Origin: Pseudogulbenkiania ferrooxidans 2002
GTDB lineage: Bacteria > Pseudomonadota > Gammaproteobacteria > Burkholderiales > Chromobacteriaceae
Direction: 5' to 3'
Assembly (NCBI RefSeq): GCF_000174355.1
Contig: NZ_ACIS01000002.1
Span: 124,001 to 188,000 of the forward strand
Length of the DNA: 64,000 nucleotides
In this document: positions 16,985-24,910 of the stretch, piece after piece
Layout of the letters: every line of letters starts with the position of its first letter
How positions within the stretch are numbered: the first letter of the stretch is position 1
Program-made: the position numbers and the translations under genes
The notes under the pieces: generated by a model
The model's database searches: none
Told to the model about the DNA's origin: nothing
The model's input: the letters and a program-made list of their open reading frames with translations, nothing else

Positions 16985-17372
16985 AGGTAATCAACGGACG
17001 CCTGCGTCCGGACATGCTTATTTTAGTGGGACAGATTTTGTCGCGCGTAAGCTATTGTTTTCACTGCGAGTCCCTTCCGAGCTGTCTCGACATTACGGTT
17101 AATGCATCGAACACCAATGAAGGCAGTAAATCCGCATCAATGCCCGGTTTGGAGAAAGGCCAGAAACAACGCTCAACGACCGCGACTGGCAGGGCGCAGC
17201 CGTAGCGAACATCATCCAGAAAGCAGCCCTTGCGTTTTCATCTGTCGGCTATCGGGATCCGACATGGAAATCCCACTCTCGGCCATGACCGTATGTACGG
17301 GGAAGCGCTCCAAAGCGGCCAATCAATAATGATGTCAACGGTGAAATCGGCTACTCAGGTAGAGTCGCTTTG
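16985..17372. other. Gene-free stretch upstream of the cassette
   Basis: A perfect 7-bp hairpin (16995-17001 with 17004-17010, loop of two bases) lies next to the cassette boundary. No RYYYAAC partner was found that would make a second attC. The rest shows no coding pattern on either strand. Confidence 0.4.
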
Positions 17373-17831
17373 TCACATTTTTGGCGGCCAATTATGCGTC
17401 TCCGCCTGGCAGTCCTTGCACCAAGTGTACAGTGCCTCATACATCACCAGCCCGTGCTGCAGCATCTCGTGATCGTCGGCATAGACCTGGGACAGCCCGA
17501 GAGAGAGGGCGTATAGCCCTGCGGATTGCGGGGTCAGATCGAGCCGCGAGGTGTCGGCTCCGCGCACGATGACGGCAAGCTGCTGCAGCGCCGGATCGTC
17601 GGTAAGTCCATACTGTTTCAGGAAGGCATCGAAGCTGCACAGTTCGCCCTCATGCGAAAGCTCGACACCAGGAATGTCGTACGGGATCGCTCCCGTCTCT
17701 GCCGCCACCTTCAGCACATCGGCCGGCGGTACGAACAGAAACTCGGGTGACTTGTCGATAAAGCGTGTAATGAGCCAAGGGCAGGCTATGCGGTCGATCT
17801 TCGGCCGCTCGCGAGTGATCCACTTCATCAT
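17373..17831 (-). CDS. ChrB C-terminal-domain protein of the chromate operon
   Basis: 152 residues starting with two adjacent ATGs; TAGGAGG suits the second better. The whole protein corresponds to the C-terminal chromate resistance domain of ChrB: RPKIDRIACPWLITRFID here matches RPWVDRVASAWLIRRFID in the full ChrB 2.2 kb upstream, and the GVELSHEGELCSFDAFL and YALSLGLS-type segments follow. It lacks the N-terminal DNA-associated part, so it is unlikely to be the regulator. It is the last gene of the operon, eight bases after an exported protein. Role unknown. Confidence 0.8.
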   Translation of the reverse strand: MMKWITRERPKIDRIACPWLITRFIDKSPEFLFVPPADVLKVAAETGAIPYDIPGVELSHEGELCSFDAFLKQYGLTDDPALQQLAVIVRGADTSRLDLTPQSAGLYALSLGLSQVYADDHEMLQHGLVMYEALYTWCKDCQAETHNWPPKM

Positions 17832-17836
17832 GCCTC

Positions 17837-18199
17837 CTATTGCAGCTGCTGCCTGGAACGGTACGGCTCCACCTGCACATCGGTGATGTCCATGCCGTTA
17901 TCCCGAAAAATCAGCCCCTTGCCTTCCCGCACGATTGCTACGCACTGCTCAGGCGCACCCAGTGGCACGCTCAGACATAGCCGGTTGTCGTGAATCGACC
18001 AGCGCCCCTTGCGGGGTCGCCCCATTTCGACGCCATCGATGCTCCCGTCAGGCTTCAGGTGATAGGTCCAGTGATGGCCATCCGTGGCTACCTTGCCAAC
18101 GAAGGTCTTGTTAATTTCTGCGCCTGACAAGGTATGCCGACTCAGTGGTTGCGCAGCCATGGCGACACTTGAGGCCATGGCGAAGCCGGCCGCTACCAT
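17837..18199 (-). CDS. Small exported protein in the chromate operon
   Basis: 120 residues. The start MVAAGFAMASSVAMAAQP forms a short signal peptide with an AxA-type cleavage site; other ATGs exist in this leader. The mature part has alternating short strands (GHHWTYHLKPDGSIDGVEMG, GRWSIHDNRLCLSVP) and one cysteine pair, suggesting a small beta-rich periplasmic protein. I do not recognise a named family. The gene lies between the superoxide dismutase and the second ChrB-domain gene, with very short spacers, so it is likely made with them under chromate stress. Confidence 0.6.
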   Translation of the reverse strand: MVAAGFAMASSVAMAAQPLSRHTLSGAEINKTFVGKVATDGHHWTYHLKPDGSIDGVEMGRPRKGRWSIHDNRLCLSVPLGAPEQCVAIVREGKGLIFRDNGMDITDVQVEPYRSRQQLQ

Positions 18200-18207
18200 C
18201 CAAACCC

Positions 18208-18807
18208 TTACGCATTGCCGGCCACGGCACTGAACCGCTGCTGCACGGCCGGCCAGTTGATGTTCTGCATGAAGGCATCGACGTAAGCACCTGCCTTTGC
18301 GCCGTAGTCCATGTGGTAGGCGTGCTCGTACATATCCAGCGCCAGGATCGGCGTGGCACCGGCCAAGGTATGGGCATGGTCGGATGCCCATTGGTTGATC
18401 AGTTTGCGGTCGCGTGGTGACCAGGTCAGCAATACCCAGCCCGAACCGCCGCCCAGTGCCTTGCCCATGGCGCTGAATTCGGCGGCCCAGCGTTCAACGC
18501 TGCCGAAGTCGCGAGCCAGGGCATCGGCGAGGTGGCTGAGTGGTGCACTGCCAGCTCCGCCCAGGCTGTCGAAATACAGCTCGTGCAGGATCATCGAATT
18601 GGCGGCGATCAATTCTTCGCGCTTCAGACCATTGAGTTCGAACACGGCAGCGCTGGTGAAGTCCAGGCCCTGCAAGCGTGTGCTGATGGCGTTCAGGCGT
18701 TTCACCGCGCCGCTGTAGTTGTTCTCGTGGTGGCTGCGGATCAGCTGTTCGGATAGCCCGTTGAGGCTGGCGGGGTCGCAGGCCAAGGGCTGGATCTGGT
18801 AAGTCAT
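18208..18807 (-). CDS. chrC: Fe/Mn superoxide dismutase of the chromate operon (ChrC type)
   Basis: 199 residues with GAGGAGAG before the ATG. Metal ligands can be placed: a histidine in LIRSHHENNYSG with the active-site tyrosine after it, and the ALDMYEHAYHMDYG motif with the Asp and His ligands. GGGSGWVLLTWS is also conserved. Iron rather than manganese is likely but cannot be settled from sequence. In chrBAC-type operons of Cupriavidus and Ochrobactrum a superoxide dismutase follows chrA and counters the superoxide formed during chromate reduction. It sits 23 bp after chrA. Confidence 0.85.
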   Translation of the reverse strand: MTYQIQPLACDPASLNGLSEQLIRSHHENNYSGAVKRLNAISTRLQGLDFTSAAVFELNGLKREELIAANSMILHELYFDSLGGAGSAPLSHLADALARDFGSVERWAAEFSAMGKALGGGSGWVLLTWSPRDRKLINQWASDHAHTLAGATPILALDMYEHAYHMDYGAKAGAYVDAFMQNINWPAVQQRFSAVAGNA

Positions 18808-18830
18808 GGACACTCTCCTCTCGGTTGATG

Positions 18831-20021
18831 TCAGTGGTGCAACAGCGGATACAGCAGCAGGCCGATCGCAGCAGCGCCAACGACGATCACCGGTTCTTGC
18901 AGCTTTTTGAAGCGCCACAGCAACAGGATGGTGACGATCGCCAGCAATACGGTTGGTACATCGACCAGCGAGCGTTTTGCGATCACGATGACCGAGCCGG
19001 TGATCGCGCCCACGGCCGCCGCAGTGATGCCGTTCACGAACGCCACCACCCCCGGCAACTTGCCGTACTTCTTGAAATACGGTGCGGGCAGCACGGTGAA
19101 CAGGTAGCACGGCAGGAAGGTGCCCAGCGCCGCCACGCACGCACCGGGAAAACCCGCGACCAGATAGCCGATGAAGCCCACCGTGATGACCACCGGCCCC
19201 GGCGTAATCATCGCCACGGCCACGGCATCGACGAATTGCTTGTCGTTGAGCCAGTGGTGCTCGGTCACGACGCCTCCGTAGAGGAATGGGACGATCGCCA
19301 GCCCTGAGCCGAAGACAAATGCGCCGGCCTTGGTGAAGAAGAGGCCGATCTGGCTCAGCAGCGACAGATCCAAGCCAGCCAGCAGGTTGCTGGCAGCTGG
19401 CACCTGGGCGGTAGCGACCGCATTTAGACTGCCTTTGCCCAGCCATTTGGGCGGCGCGCGCCAGAACCAGCCCAGCACCCCGGCCGCCACAAACAGCCAG
19501 GCGATTTCCGACTCGGTGATGACCGTCACGGCTAGGAGGGTCAGGTACATGGCCCACAACAGTTTGTCCTTGCCGACGCTCTTGGTGGTGAGCTTGTGGG
19601 CGCTGATCGCAATGATGCCGATCACGGCGGCGCCGACCCCGTAGAACACGGCTTGCATCCATTGCAGCCCGCCAAACTGATGGTAGGCCCAGCCCAGTGC
19701 CACTACCATCAGAAACGAGGGTATCACGAAAGCCAGCCCGACCAGCGTGGCGCCCAGAGTGCGGTAATGCACATAGCCGAGATAAATGGCGGTTTGCGCG
19801 GCCAGCGGCCCGGGGGCGAGCTGGGCCAGCGCTAACCCCTCCTTATAGTCGGCCTCCGTAATCCAGCCATGGCGCTCAACCAGGTCGCGGTGCATGTAGC
19901 CGACCAGAGCCACCGGGCCACCGAAGCCGAAGGTGCCAAGGCGCAGGAAGTACAGCACCAGCTGCCACAAGGTGTAGGCTGGATGCGTACTGATGGGGAT
20001 GGTATTGCTGGTATTGCTCAA
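18831..20021 (-). CDS. chrA: ChrA chromate efflux transporter
   Basis: 396 residues, the long two-domain CHR form. Each half carries the family signature: FGFGGPVALVGYMHRDLV with LALAQLAPGPLAAQTAIYLGY in the first, and FVFGSGLAIVPFLYGGVV with VAVAMITPGPVVITVGFIGYL in the second. About ten hydrophobic helices are spread over both halves. ChrA exports chromate across the inner membrane using the proton motive force. It is preceded by chrB and followed by the superoxide dismutase on the same strand. Confidence 0.95.
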   Translation of the reverse strand: MSNTSNTIPISTHPAYTLWQLVLYFLRLGTFGFGGPVALVGYMHRDLVERHGWITEADYKEGLALAQLAPGPLAAQTAIYLGYVHYRTLGATLVGLAFVIPSFLMVVALGWAYHQFGGLQWMQAVFYGVGAAVIGIIAISAHKLTTKSVGKDKLLWAMYLTLLAVTVITESEIAWLFVAAGVLGWFWRAPPKWLGKGSLNAVATAQVPAASNLLAGLDLSLLSQIGLFFTKAGAFVFGSGLAIVPFLYGGVVTEHHWLNDKQFVDAVAVAMITPGPVVITVGFIGYLVAGFPGACVAALGTFLPCYLFTVLPAPYFKKYGKLPGVVAFVNGITAAAVGAITGSVIVIAKRSLVDVPTVLLAIVTILLLWRFKKLQEPVIVVGAAAIGLLLYPLLHH

Positions 20022-20057
20022 GGTGATCTCCTGCTACAGAAGTGTTGCAAGGGGGCC

Positions 20058-21011
20058 TTACGGTCTGGCCGCGCCCTGGAAGTGGGTATAGAGCGAGTCC
20101 AGGACGTTGCTGATGTCGGCCAGCAGCAGGTCATCGTCTGCGATCCGGCTGCGTGCGCCACCCAGTACAGCCTCGAAGCCGACACCCTCGGGCACCACGC
20201 TGCCGCCGACATCGAGTGCGTGCACCAGCTCGCCGAGTCGGGCCAAGGCCGGGTCGTGCTCGAAGCCGAAACTCGCCAGTAGCACCTCGAACGTCACCCG
20301 CTCTCCGATATGGGAAAACGTCGCCCCGTCGAAATCGAAACCCAGCGCCTCCACCGGGCAAGCGTAAACGTCGGTCAGCCAAATGAAACGTGCAGCGGGG
20401 TCAATGAAGCGACGGATCAGCCAGGCCGAGGCGACACGATCGACCCACGGGCGGGCTCGCGTAGCCCATAGCCGCTTTTGGTAGCCGGCCGGGTTGAGAC
20501 GGGGGATGTCTCCGCCAACCGCCAATGGCTCATCTGGCGAGTAGTGGCGGGTCAGTTGCCTTTCCGCGTCGTTGCATTGCCGACGAGCTGACTCCAGCGA
20601 CTCACCGGCAAAAAAGTCGATGGTGGCGATCGTTTCCAGCTCCTTGCGCAGCTGGCGCAGACTGCGCCGGGCTTCGCTCTCCGACTCCGGTAGCTGTGCC
20701 AGCAGCGCCGCCAGCTCCTCGCTCCATTGCTGGTAGGCCTCGCTCCGGTCGAACAGCGCCTGCCATTCCGCCTGGGTTGCGGGGGAGTCTTCCACCACCT
20801 GCAGTACGTGGGCCATGCCATCTGCGGCCAACAGCTCATCGCGCAAGTTCGCCAGCGCCTGGCGCAGTTCAGGCCGGGCCGGCAACAGGTAGACGCCATC
20901 GCGTAGCGCGGCAGCACCGATCGCTTTCATTTGCCGCCATAGCCGCACACGCAGGGTGCCGTTTTGTCCGCTCACGCTGGTGACCAAAGCGAGCCAGTTG
21001 ATCTGATTCAT
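20058..21011 (-). CDS. chrB: ChrB chromate-sensing regulator
   Basis: 317 residues with AAGGAGG before the ATG. The first 150 residues are the ChrB N-terminal domain (WLALVTSVSGQNGTLRVRLWR), rich in arginine and helices; the C-terminal domain includes RPWVDRVASAWLIRRFID and FDFDGATFSHIGERVTFEVL. In studied chr operons ChrB represses in the absence of chromate. It heads the operon, and several dyads lie in the 100 bp upstream. The C-terminal domain has a second copy as a separate gene at the operon end. Confidence 0.9.
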   Translation of the reverse strand: MNQINWLALVTSVSGQNGTLRVRLWRQMKAIGAAALRDGVYLLPARPELRQALANLRDELLAADGMAHVLQVVEDSPATQAEWQALFDRSEAYQQWSEELAALLAQLPESESEARRSLRQLRKELETIATIDFFAGESLESARRQCNDAERQLTRHYSPDEPLAVGGDIPRLNPAGYQKRLWATRARPWVDRVASAWLIRRFIDPAARFIWLTDVYACPVEALGFDFDGATFSHIGERVTFEVLLASFGFEHDPALARLGELVHALDVGGSVVPEGVGFEAVLGGARSRIADDDLLLADISNVLDSLYTHFQGAARP

Positions 21012-21032
21012 TTCGCCTCCTTTGAAATGAAG

Positions 21033-21063
21033 ATTACACTATTTGTAATGCATGTAATATTAC
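21033..21063. promoter_or_regulatory. Dyads upstream of chrB, candidate ChrB operator
   Basis: ATTACA (21033-21038) and TGTAAT (21044-21049) form a perfect inverted repeat and are followed by the palindrome GTAATATTAC (21054-21063). A further ATTACA occurs at 21080. All lie within 75 bp upstream of the chrB start. Confidence 0.5.
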
Positions 21064-21176
21064 GTTTAGTGCAAAGCTCATTACATTTGCCCGTGGCCGG
21101 GCTGGGAGCCGACACAAGCCTGGACATCCCAAGCTTCAGGAAAGCCTAGTGGTCAGCCCTCGGCTTTCTTGTCTTT

Positions 21177-21196
21177 TCCTATCCTCCTGGATAGGA
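21177..21196 (+). promoter_or_regulatory. Palindrome before the CsoR/RcnR-type gene, candidate operator
   Basis: TCCTATCC (21177-21184) and GGATAGGA (21189-21196) are perfect reverse complements around TCCT, ending nine bases before the repressor's ATG. CsoR/RcnR-type proteins bind such C/G-tract dyads over their own promoters. Confidence 0.5.
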
Positions 21197-21205
21197 TATG
21201 AAGCC

Positions 21206-21475
21206 ATGAGTACACACACCTCCCACCCCGACATCATCAAGCGGCTCAAGCGAGCCGATGGCCACCTCAAGAGCATCATTGCCATGCTCGAAGAGGGACG
21301 CAGCTGCCTGGACATTGCCCAGCAGCTTCAGGCCGTCGAAAGCGCCGTCACCAACGCCAAGAAAATTCTGGTGCATGACCATATCGAGCACTGCCTGGAA
21401 CATGCGGTGCGCGAGGGCCAGCAAAGCGCGGACGATACCCTGCGCGAGTTCAAAGAGATCACCAAATACTTGTAG
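21206..21475 (+). CDS. CsoR/RcnR-type metal-sensing repressor
   Basis: 89 residues from MSTHTSHPD, the normal family length; an upstream GTG/ATG extension would cross the palindrome. The DUF156 helical pattern is clear: IKRLKRADGHLKSIIAMLEEGRSC, AVESAVTNAKKILVHDHIEHCLEHAV. The histidine near the N-terminus, Cys in RSCLD, and His/Cys in HDHIEHC match the RcnR/FrmR ligand set more than copper CsoR. Together with the His-rich exporter downstream this suggests nickel or cobalt sensing, but formaldehyde-type FrmR sensing cannot be excluded by sequence alone. Confidence 0.85.
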   Translation: MSTHTSHPDIIKRLKRADGHLKSIIAMLEEGRSCLDIAQQLQAVESAVTNAKKILVHDHIEHCLEHAVREGQQSADDTLREFKEITKYL

Positions 21476-21539
21476 CGGGCATATGTCCGGCGGGGCTACC
21501 ACCACAACAGGGCAACGACCTGGCAAGTGAGAGATCGCC

Positions 21540-22589
21540 ATGAATTGGAAAGAAGGACTACGCCAGACTGGCGTGCCGGCGGCGCTGGGCGCCGCGCTGT
21601 TGTTTGGCGCAGGAACGCCGTTTGCCAAACTGCTGCTGCACAACGTCAACCCATGGCTGCTGGCCGGGCTGCTCTACCTGGGCTCTGGCGTTGGCCTGAC
21701 ACTGTACCGTCGTCTGACGCGGGCACCTGCCGTCCGCTTGCCGCGTCATGAAGCCCCATGGTTTATAGGGGCCATCGTGTCGGGCGGTATTGTCGGGCCG
21801 GTGTTACTGATGCTGGGCCTGACTGGGATGCCGGCCTCCGGGGCGTCGCTGCTGCTCAATGCCGAGGGTGTGTTCACGGCGCTGCTGGCCTGGTTCGCCT
21901 TCAAGGAAAACTTCGACCACCGAATTGCATTGGGGATGGCGGCCATTGTTGCAGGGGCACTGATCCTGAGCTGGCCGGGAGAGGCGCGCTTCGCTGGCAT
22001 GTGGCCGGCACTGGCGGTCGTTGGCGCTTGCTTCGCCTGGGGTATCGACAACAACCTGACGCGCAAAGTCTCCCTGACGGATGCAACCTGGATCGCCTCG
22101 GTCAAAGGATTGGCGGCCGGCTCGGTCAACCTGGCCCTGGCTTTAATGTTGGGGGCTTCTCTGCCGCCGCTGCCCAACCTCGGCGGGGCCATGATCGTTG
22201 GCTTCCTTGCCTATGGTGTGAGCCTGGCGCTGTTCGTGGTAGCGCTGCGCCACCTCGGCACTGCCCGCACCGGTGCCTACTTCTCTGTCGCACCGTTCTT
22301 CGGTGCACTGCAGGCATTGACTATGGGGGAGCCGATCACGCTACCGTTGTTGCTTGCCGGTGGATTGATGGCCATCGGCATCTGGCTGCACCTCACCGAA
22401 CGCCACGAGCACGTGCACACGCACGAAGCGTTGGAACATGAGCACGAGCATGTGCATGATGAGCATCACCAGCACGACCATGACTATCCGGTCGTACCAG
22501 GCACCAAGCACCGTCATCAGCATCGGCACGACGTGCTGACGCATACCCACCCGCATTTCCCTGACTCACACCACAGGCACAAGCACTGA
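21540..22589 (+). CDS. EamA/DMT-family exporter with histidine-rich tail, probable metal exporter
   Basis: 349 residues. Ten hydrophobic helices in two EamA repeats fill residues 1-285 (first repeat from AALGAALLFGAGTPFAK, second from ALAVVGACFAWGIDNNLTRK). The last 65 residues are cytoplasmic-type and made largely of His, Glu and Asp (HEHVHTHEALEHEHEHVHDE and further HxH repeats), as in nickel, cobalt or zinc handling proteins. It is 65 bp after the CsoR/RcnR-type repressor, so the pair likely forms a metal-inducible efflux unit. The metal is not shown. Confidence 0.8.
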   Translation: MNWKEGLRQTGVPAALGAALLFGAGTPFAKLLLHNVNPWLLAGLLYLGSGVGLTLYRRLTRAPAVRLPRHEAPWFIGAIVSGGIVGPVLLMLGLTGMPASGASLLLNAEGVFTALLAWFAFKENFDHRIALGMAAIVAGALILSWPGEARFAGMWPALAVVGACFAWGIDNNLTRKVSLTDATWIASVKGLAAGSVNLALALMLGASLPPLPNLGGAMIVGFLAYGVSLALFVVALRHLGTARTGAYFSVAPFFGALQALTMGEPITLPLLLAGGLMAIGIWLHLTERHEHVHTHEALEHEHEHVHDEHHQHDHDYPVVPGTKHRHQHRHDVLTHTHPHFPDSHHRHKH

Positions 22590-23005
22590 AACGATACAGG
22601 ATGGGCGCTTTTACAGGCCCAGAAACAGCTTTGTATTTTCGACACCCTTGCTCCGAGTGATCACCCTGATCGTTCAGTGATGCTCGTGAACGTCTGCTTG
22701 CCAAAGCGAGATCGACAGCAATGGGTCGGAAGTTCGCGTTCGCTAGATTGAGAGCTGTCGTTCAGCACGACTCGGCCTTGAATGGCAGGTAACCGGTCCA
22801 TTGCAGACCAATCAGGTCGGCAAGCCGAACGGCGGGAATGGCCGAGTTGTATGCGTAGGCTGTTCGGCGGGTCTCCGAGTGGAGCAGCCATTTTGAATGG
22901 CTGCTCCACCTCTCTCTGAAAGGACAGCAGTTGGCCGAGGCCTTCCTCTCCGTCAGCGGTTCTGAAGGATTGTCTCAATATGGCCAGCTGAGTAGACTCC
23001 GCGCG
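22590..23005. other. Gene-free stretch after the EamA gene
   Basis: No convincing frame on either strand. At 22690-22740 the text GTCTGCTTGCC...AATGGGTCGGAAG resembles the sequence next to the integron cassette. A perfect stem AGCAGCCATT/AATGGCTGCT (22884-22893 with 22897-22906) precedes the next frame and has no T-run. Confidence 0.4.
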
Positions 23006-23281
23006 ATGCGCTACTTCTTCCTACTGCTTTCACTGCTGCTGGTCGGCTGCGACGCCAGCCAAGTCAACTCGATGGCCCACTCTCCGGAGGCCAAACAACT
23101 GGCCCAGTTGGGTCAGGCCCTGCTCGGTCCTTCAGGGCCGGCGCGTTCCTCCGTCGAGCAGGCACCCGCCGGTGTCGTCACCCACCTGGTCAACGGCAAG
23201 TCGGCGGTGGGGCACCGCAATTTCAATGATCGCGGCAATCCTAATAAAAACAGCCCCTTGCATTGCTACAAGGGGCTGTGA
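23006..23281 (+). CDS. Small putative lipoprotein whose 3' end overlaps a terminator
   Basis: 91 residues from MRYFFLLLSLLLVGCDASQ: a type II signal peptide with lipobox LVGC, cleavage before Cys14. The middle is rich in Ala, Gly and Gln. The last 20 or so residues are encoded by the inverted repeat that forms the terminator of the opposing tRNA gene, so the original C-terminus has probably been lost or the frame runs past its real end. No family recognised. Confidence 0.45.
   Translation: MRYFFLLLSLLLVGCDASQVNSMAHSPEAKQLAQLGQALLGPSGPARSSVEQAPAGVVTHLVNGKSAVGHRNFNDRGNPNKNSPLHCYKGL
23243..23279 (-). terminator. Intrinsic terminator of tRNA-Thr
   Basis: On the - strand ACAGCCCCTTG (23279-23269) pairs with CAAGGGGCTGT (23260-23250) and is followed by TTTTTATT. 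It begins six bases after the tRNA CCA end. Confidence 0.85.
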
Positions 23282-23284
23282 AAT

Positions 23285-23360
23285 TGGTGCCGGAGAGAGG
23301 AGTCGAACCCCCGACCTTCTGATTACAAGTCAGCTGCTCTACCAACTGAGCTACACCGGC
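23285..23360 (-). tRNA. tRNA-Thr (anticodon TGT)
   Basis: 76 nt with the encoded CCA end. The anticodon stem CTGAC / ATCAG encloses CTTGTAA, giving TGT for threonine ACA codons. D-arm GCTCAGTTGGTAGAGC and T-loop TTCGACT are standard. The acceptor stem pairs GCCGGTG with CTCCGGC, leaving a T-T mismatch at pair 6:67; the T-stem has two G-T pairs. Confidence 0.95.
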
Positions 23361-23413
23361 GAGCTGTGGATTTTGATGAAAATCGTCACTTTTGGCAAGC
23401 CCACCCCAACGTT

Positions 23414-23938
23414 TTATTTTCTACGTTTATGGATAAGCGGCTTTTTCTTTACTGTTTTCAACGGCTTCTTGTGAATTGCCCGGGCTTTACTGTTTGACTT
23501 TGCCTTGCCATGCAAAGTGGCAGGGGCCTTCTTTACATGCATCGTGCGCAAAGGCTTACGCGCAACCAGACGCGCCTTCTTGCCTTTCTTTACATGGTGC
23601 TTTCCGGCCTGGCGGTAAGTCGTCGTATGGTGCTTGAGCACGTCCGTCTTATGCTGCCTCTTGAGTGAGGCTCTTGGCTTGTGCAACGGCTTACGATGGC
23701 GAGTGGCCTGTTTTTTGCTCGGAACCTCTGCGTGCGCTACAGCCGGCGCGGCACTGCTACGAGGCTTCTCCTGGTGTGACTGTGGTGCAACCGGGGCCGG
23801 CGCCCTCGATTGTTTGGCAGGCTGGGCTGGTTGGAAATCCCCCGGCAACGGGGCATCCTCTAGCTCAGCCTGTGCGGGCAGGGAGGCCAGCAAAAAACTG
23901 CTTGCCAAAAACAGCAAAGCAAGATGTTTATATTTCAT
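23414..23938 (-). CDS. Exported, strongly basic Lys/His-rich protein
   Basis: 174 residues from MKYKHLALLFLASSFLLA; an ATG 15 codons earlier would spoil the signal peptide. Cleavage is expected after LPAQA. The mature protein has a short acidic-proline segment (ELEDAPLPGDFQPAQPAKQ) and then about 110 residues dominated by Lys, Arg, His and Ala with no globular pattern (KKGKKARLVARKPL, KTVKKKPLIHKRRK). Such low-complexity basic periplasmic proteins have no agreed function; binding to polyanions or the envelope is possible. Ribosome site is weak. Confidence 0.6.
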   Translation of the reverse strand: MKYKHLALLFLASSFLLASLPAQAELEDAPLPGDFQPAQPAKQSRAPAPVAPQSHQEKPRSSAAPAVAHAEVPSKKQATRHRKPLHKPRASLKRQHKTDVLKHHTTTYRQAGKHHVKKGKKARLVARKPLRTMHVKKAPATLHGKAKSNSKARAIHKKPLKTVKKKPLIHKRRK

Positions 23939-24072
23939 GCGCTCATTACTTTTATGCTGTATGCAAGTCCGCCACGCACCCACCGCGCGGATTGTGCAGT
24001 AAATAATAAATTTTTATATTACCATGCGGCTGCTTGTACAACGAGTGGCTTACACAAAAGGGAGCTATATCA

Positions 24073-24891
24073 ATGAAACAAACCAGAAGAACCTTGCTGG
24101 CCGGCCTGCTTTTGTCGGCTTTTGCCCTGACCGCTTGTGGCAAGAAAGCCGAAGCCCCTGCTGAGCAAGCCGCCAGCAGTGCGCCGGCGCAAGCCACTGC
24201 GGCAGCAAAAGAGTACCTTGTCGGTAGCGATGCCAGCTACGCCCCGTTCGAATTCCTGAATGACAAGAAAGAAGTCCAAGGCTTCGACGTCGAGGTTCTG
24301 ACCGCGGCGGCAGAGAAGGGCGGCTTTAAGGTCAAGTTCGTCAACACCCCGTGGGAAGGGATGTTCGCCACCCTCGATCAGGGTGATCGCGACCTGCTGG
24401 CTTCGGCCATCACCATCACCGACGAACGCAAGAAGAACATGGACTTCTCCGATCCGTACTTCGAAGCGCGTCAGCTGATTGCCGTCGGCAAGAATGTCAC
24501 CGACGTCAAAACCTTCCAGGATCTGAAGAACAAGAAGGTGGCGGTGCAGACAGGCACCACCGGCGACGAAGTCGTGCAAAAACTGCTGGGCAAGACCAAT
24601 CCCAACATCAAGCGCTTCGAGAGCATGCCGCTTGCCCTGAAAGAGCTGGAAAATGGTGGCGTGGACGCTGCCGTGGGCGATAACGGCGTAGTCAGCAACT
24701 ACGTGATCAACAACCCGCAAAACGGTCTCGCCACCGTCGAAGACACCAAGAGCTTTGCTCCGGAGTACTACGGCTTCGCCGCCAAGAAAGGCAATGCCGA
24801 GGTACTGGCCAAGGTTAACGCCGGCCTGAAAGCCATCAAGGCCGACGGCACCTACGATGCGATCTACAAAAAATATTTCGCCAAGAAATAA
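24073..24891 (+). CDS. Amino-acid ABC transporter substrate-binding lipoprotein
   Basis: 272 residues from MKQTRRTLLAGLLLSAFALTACGKK, a type II signal peptide with lipobox LTAC. The mature part is a family 3 solute-binding protein: LVGSDASYAPFEFLNDKKEVQGFDVEV at the start, FATLDQGDRDLLASAITIT and DFSDPYFEARQLIAV after it. This fold binds polar amino acids such as arginine, lysine, histidine or glutamine. A permease gene follows after a hairpin. Ligand not determined. Confidence 0.88.
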   Translation: MKQTRRTLLAGLLLSAFALTACGKKAEAPAEQAASSAPAQATAAAKEYLVGSDASYAPFEFLNDKKEVQGFDVEVLTAAAEKGGFKVKFVNTPWEGMFATLDQGDRDLLASAITITDERKKNMDFSDPYFEARQLIAVGKNVTDVKTFQDLKNKKVAVQTGTTGDEVVQKLLGKTNPNIKRFESMPLALKELENGGVDAAVGDNGVVSNYVINNPQNGLATVEDTKSFAPEYYGFAAKKGNAEVLAKVNAGLKAIKADGTYDAIYKKYFAKK

Positions 24892-24910
24892 CTAAGTTGG
24901 TGCAGCAATC

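Noticed and set aside
16978-17110. Second attC at the upstream cassette border
   Set aside because: GCCTAAC and a 7-bp stem are present but no GTTRRRY partner with suitable spacing was found.
22380-22586. CRISPR-like or repeat array at the His-rich end of the EamA gene
   Set aside because: The regularity comes from CAC/CAT and GAG codons of a low-complexity coding tail; no spacer-repeat pattern exists.
11154-23360. Genomic island with tRNA-Thr as its attachment site
   Set aside because: Gene content and position fit, but I found no direct repeat of the tRNA 3' end at the other side, so the borders are not supported.
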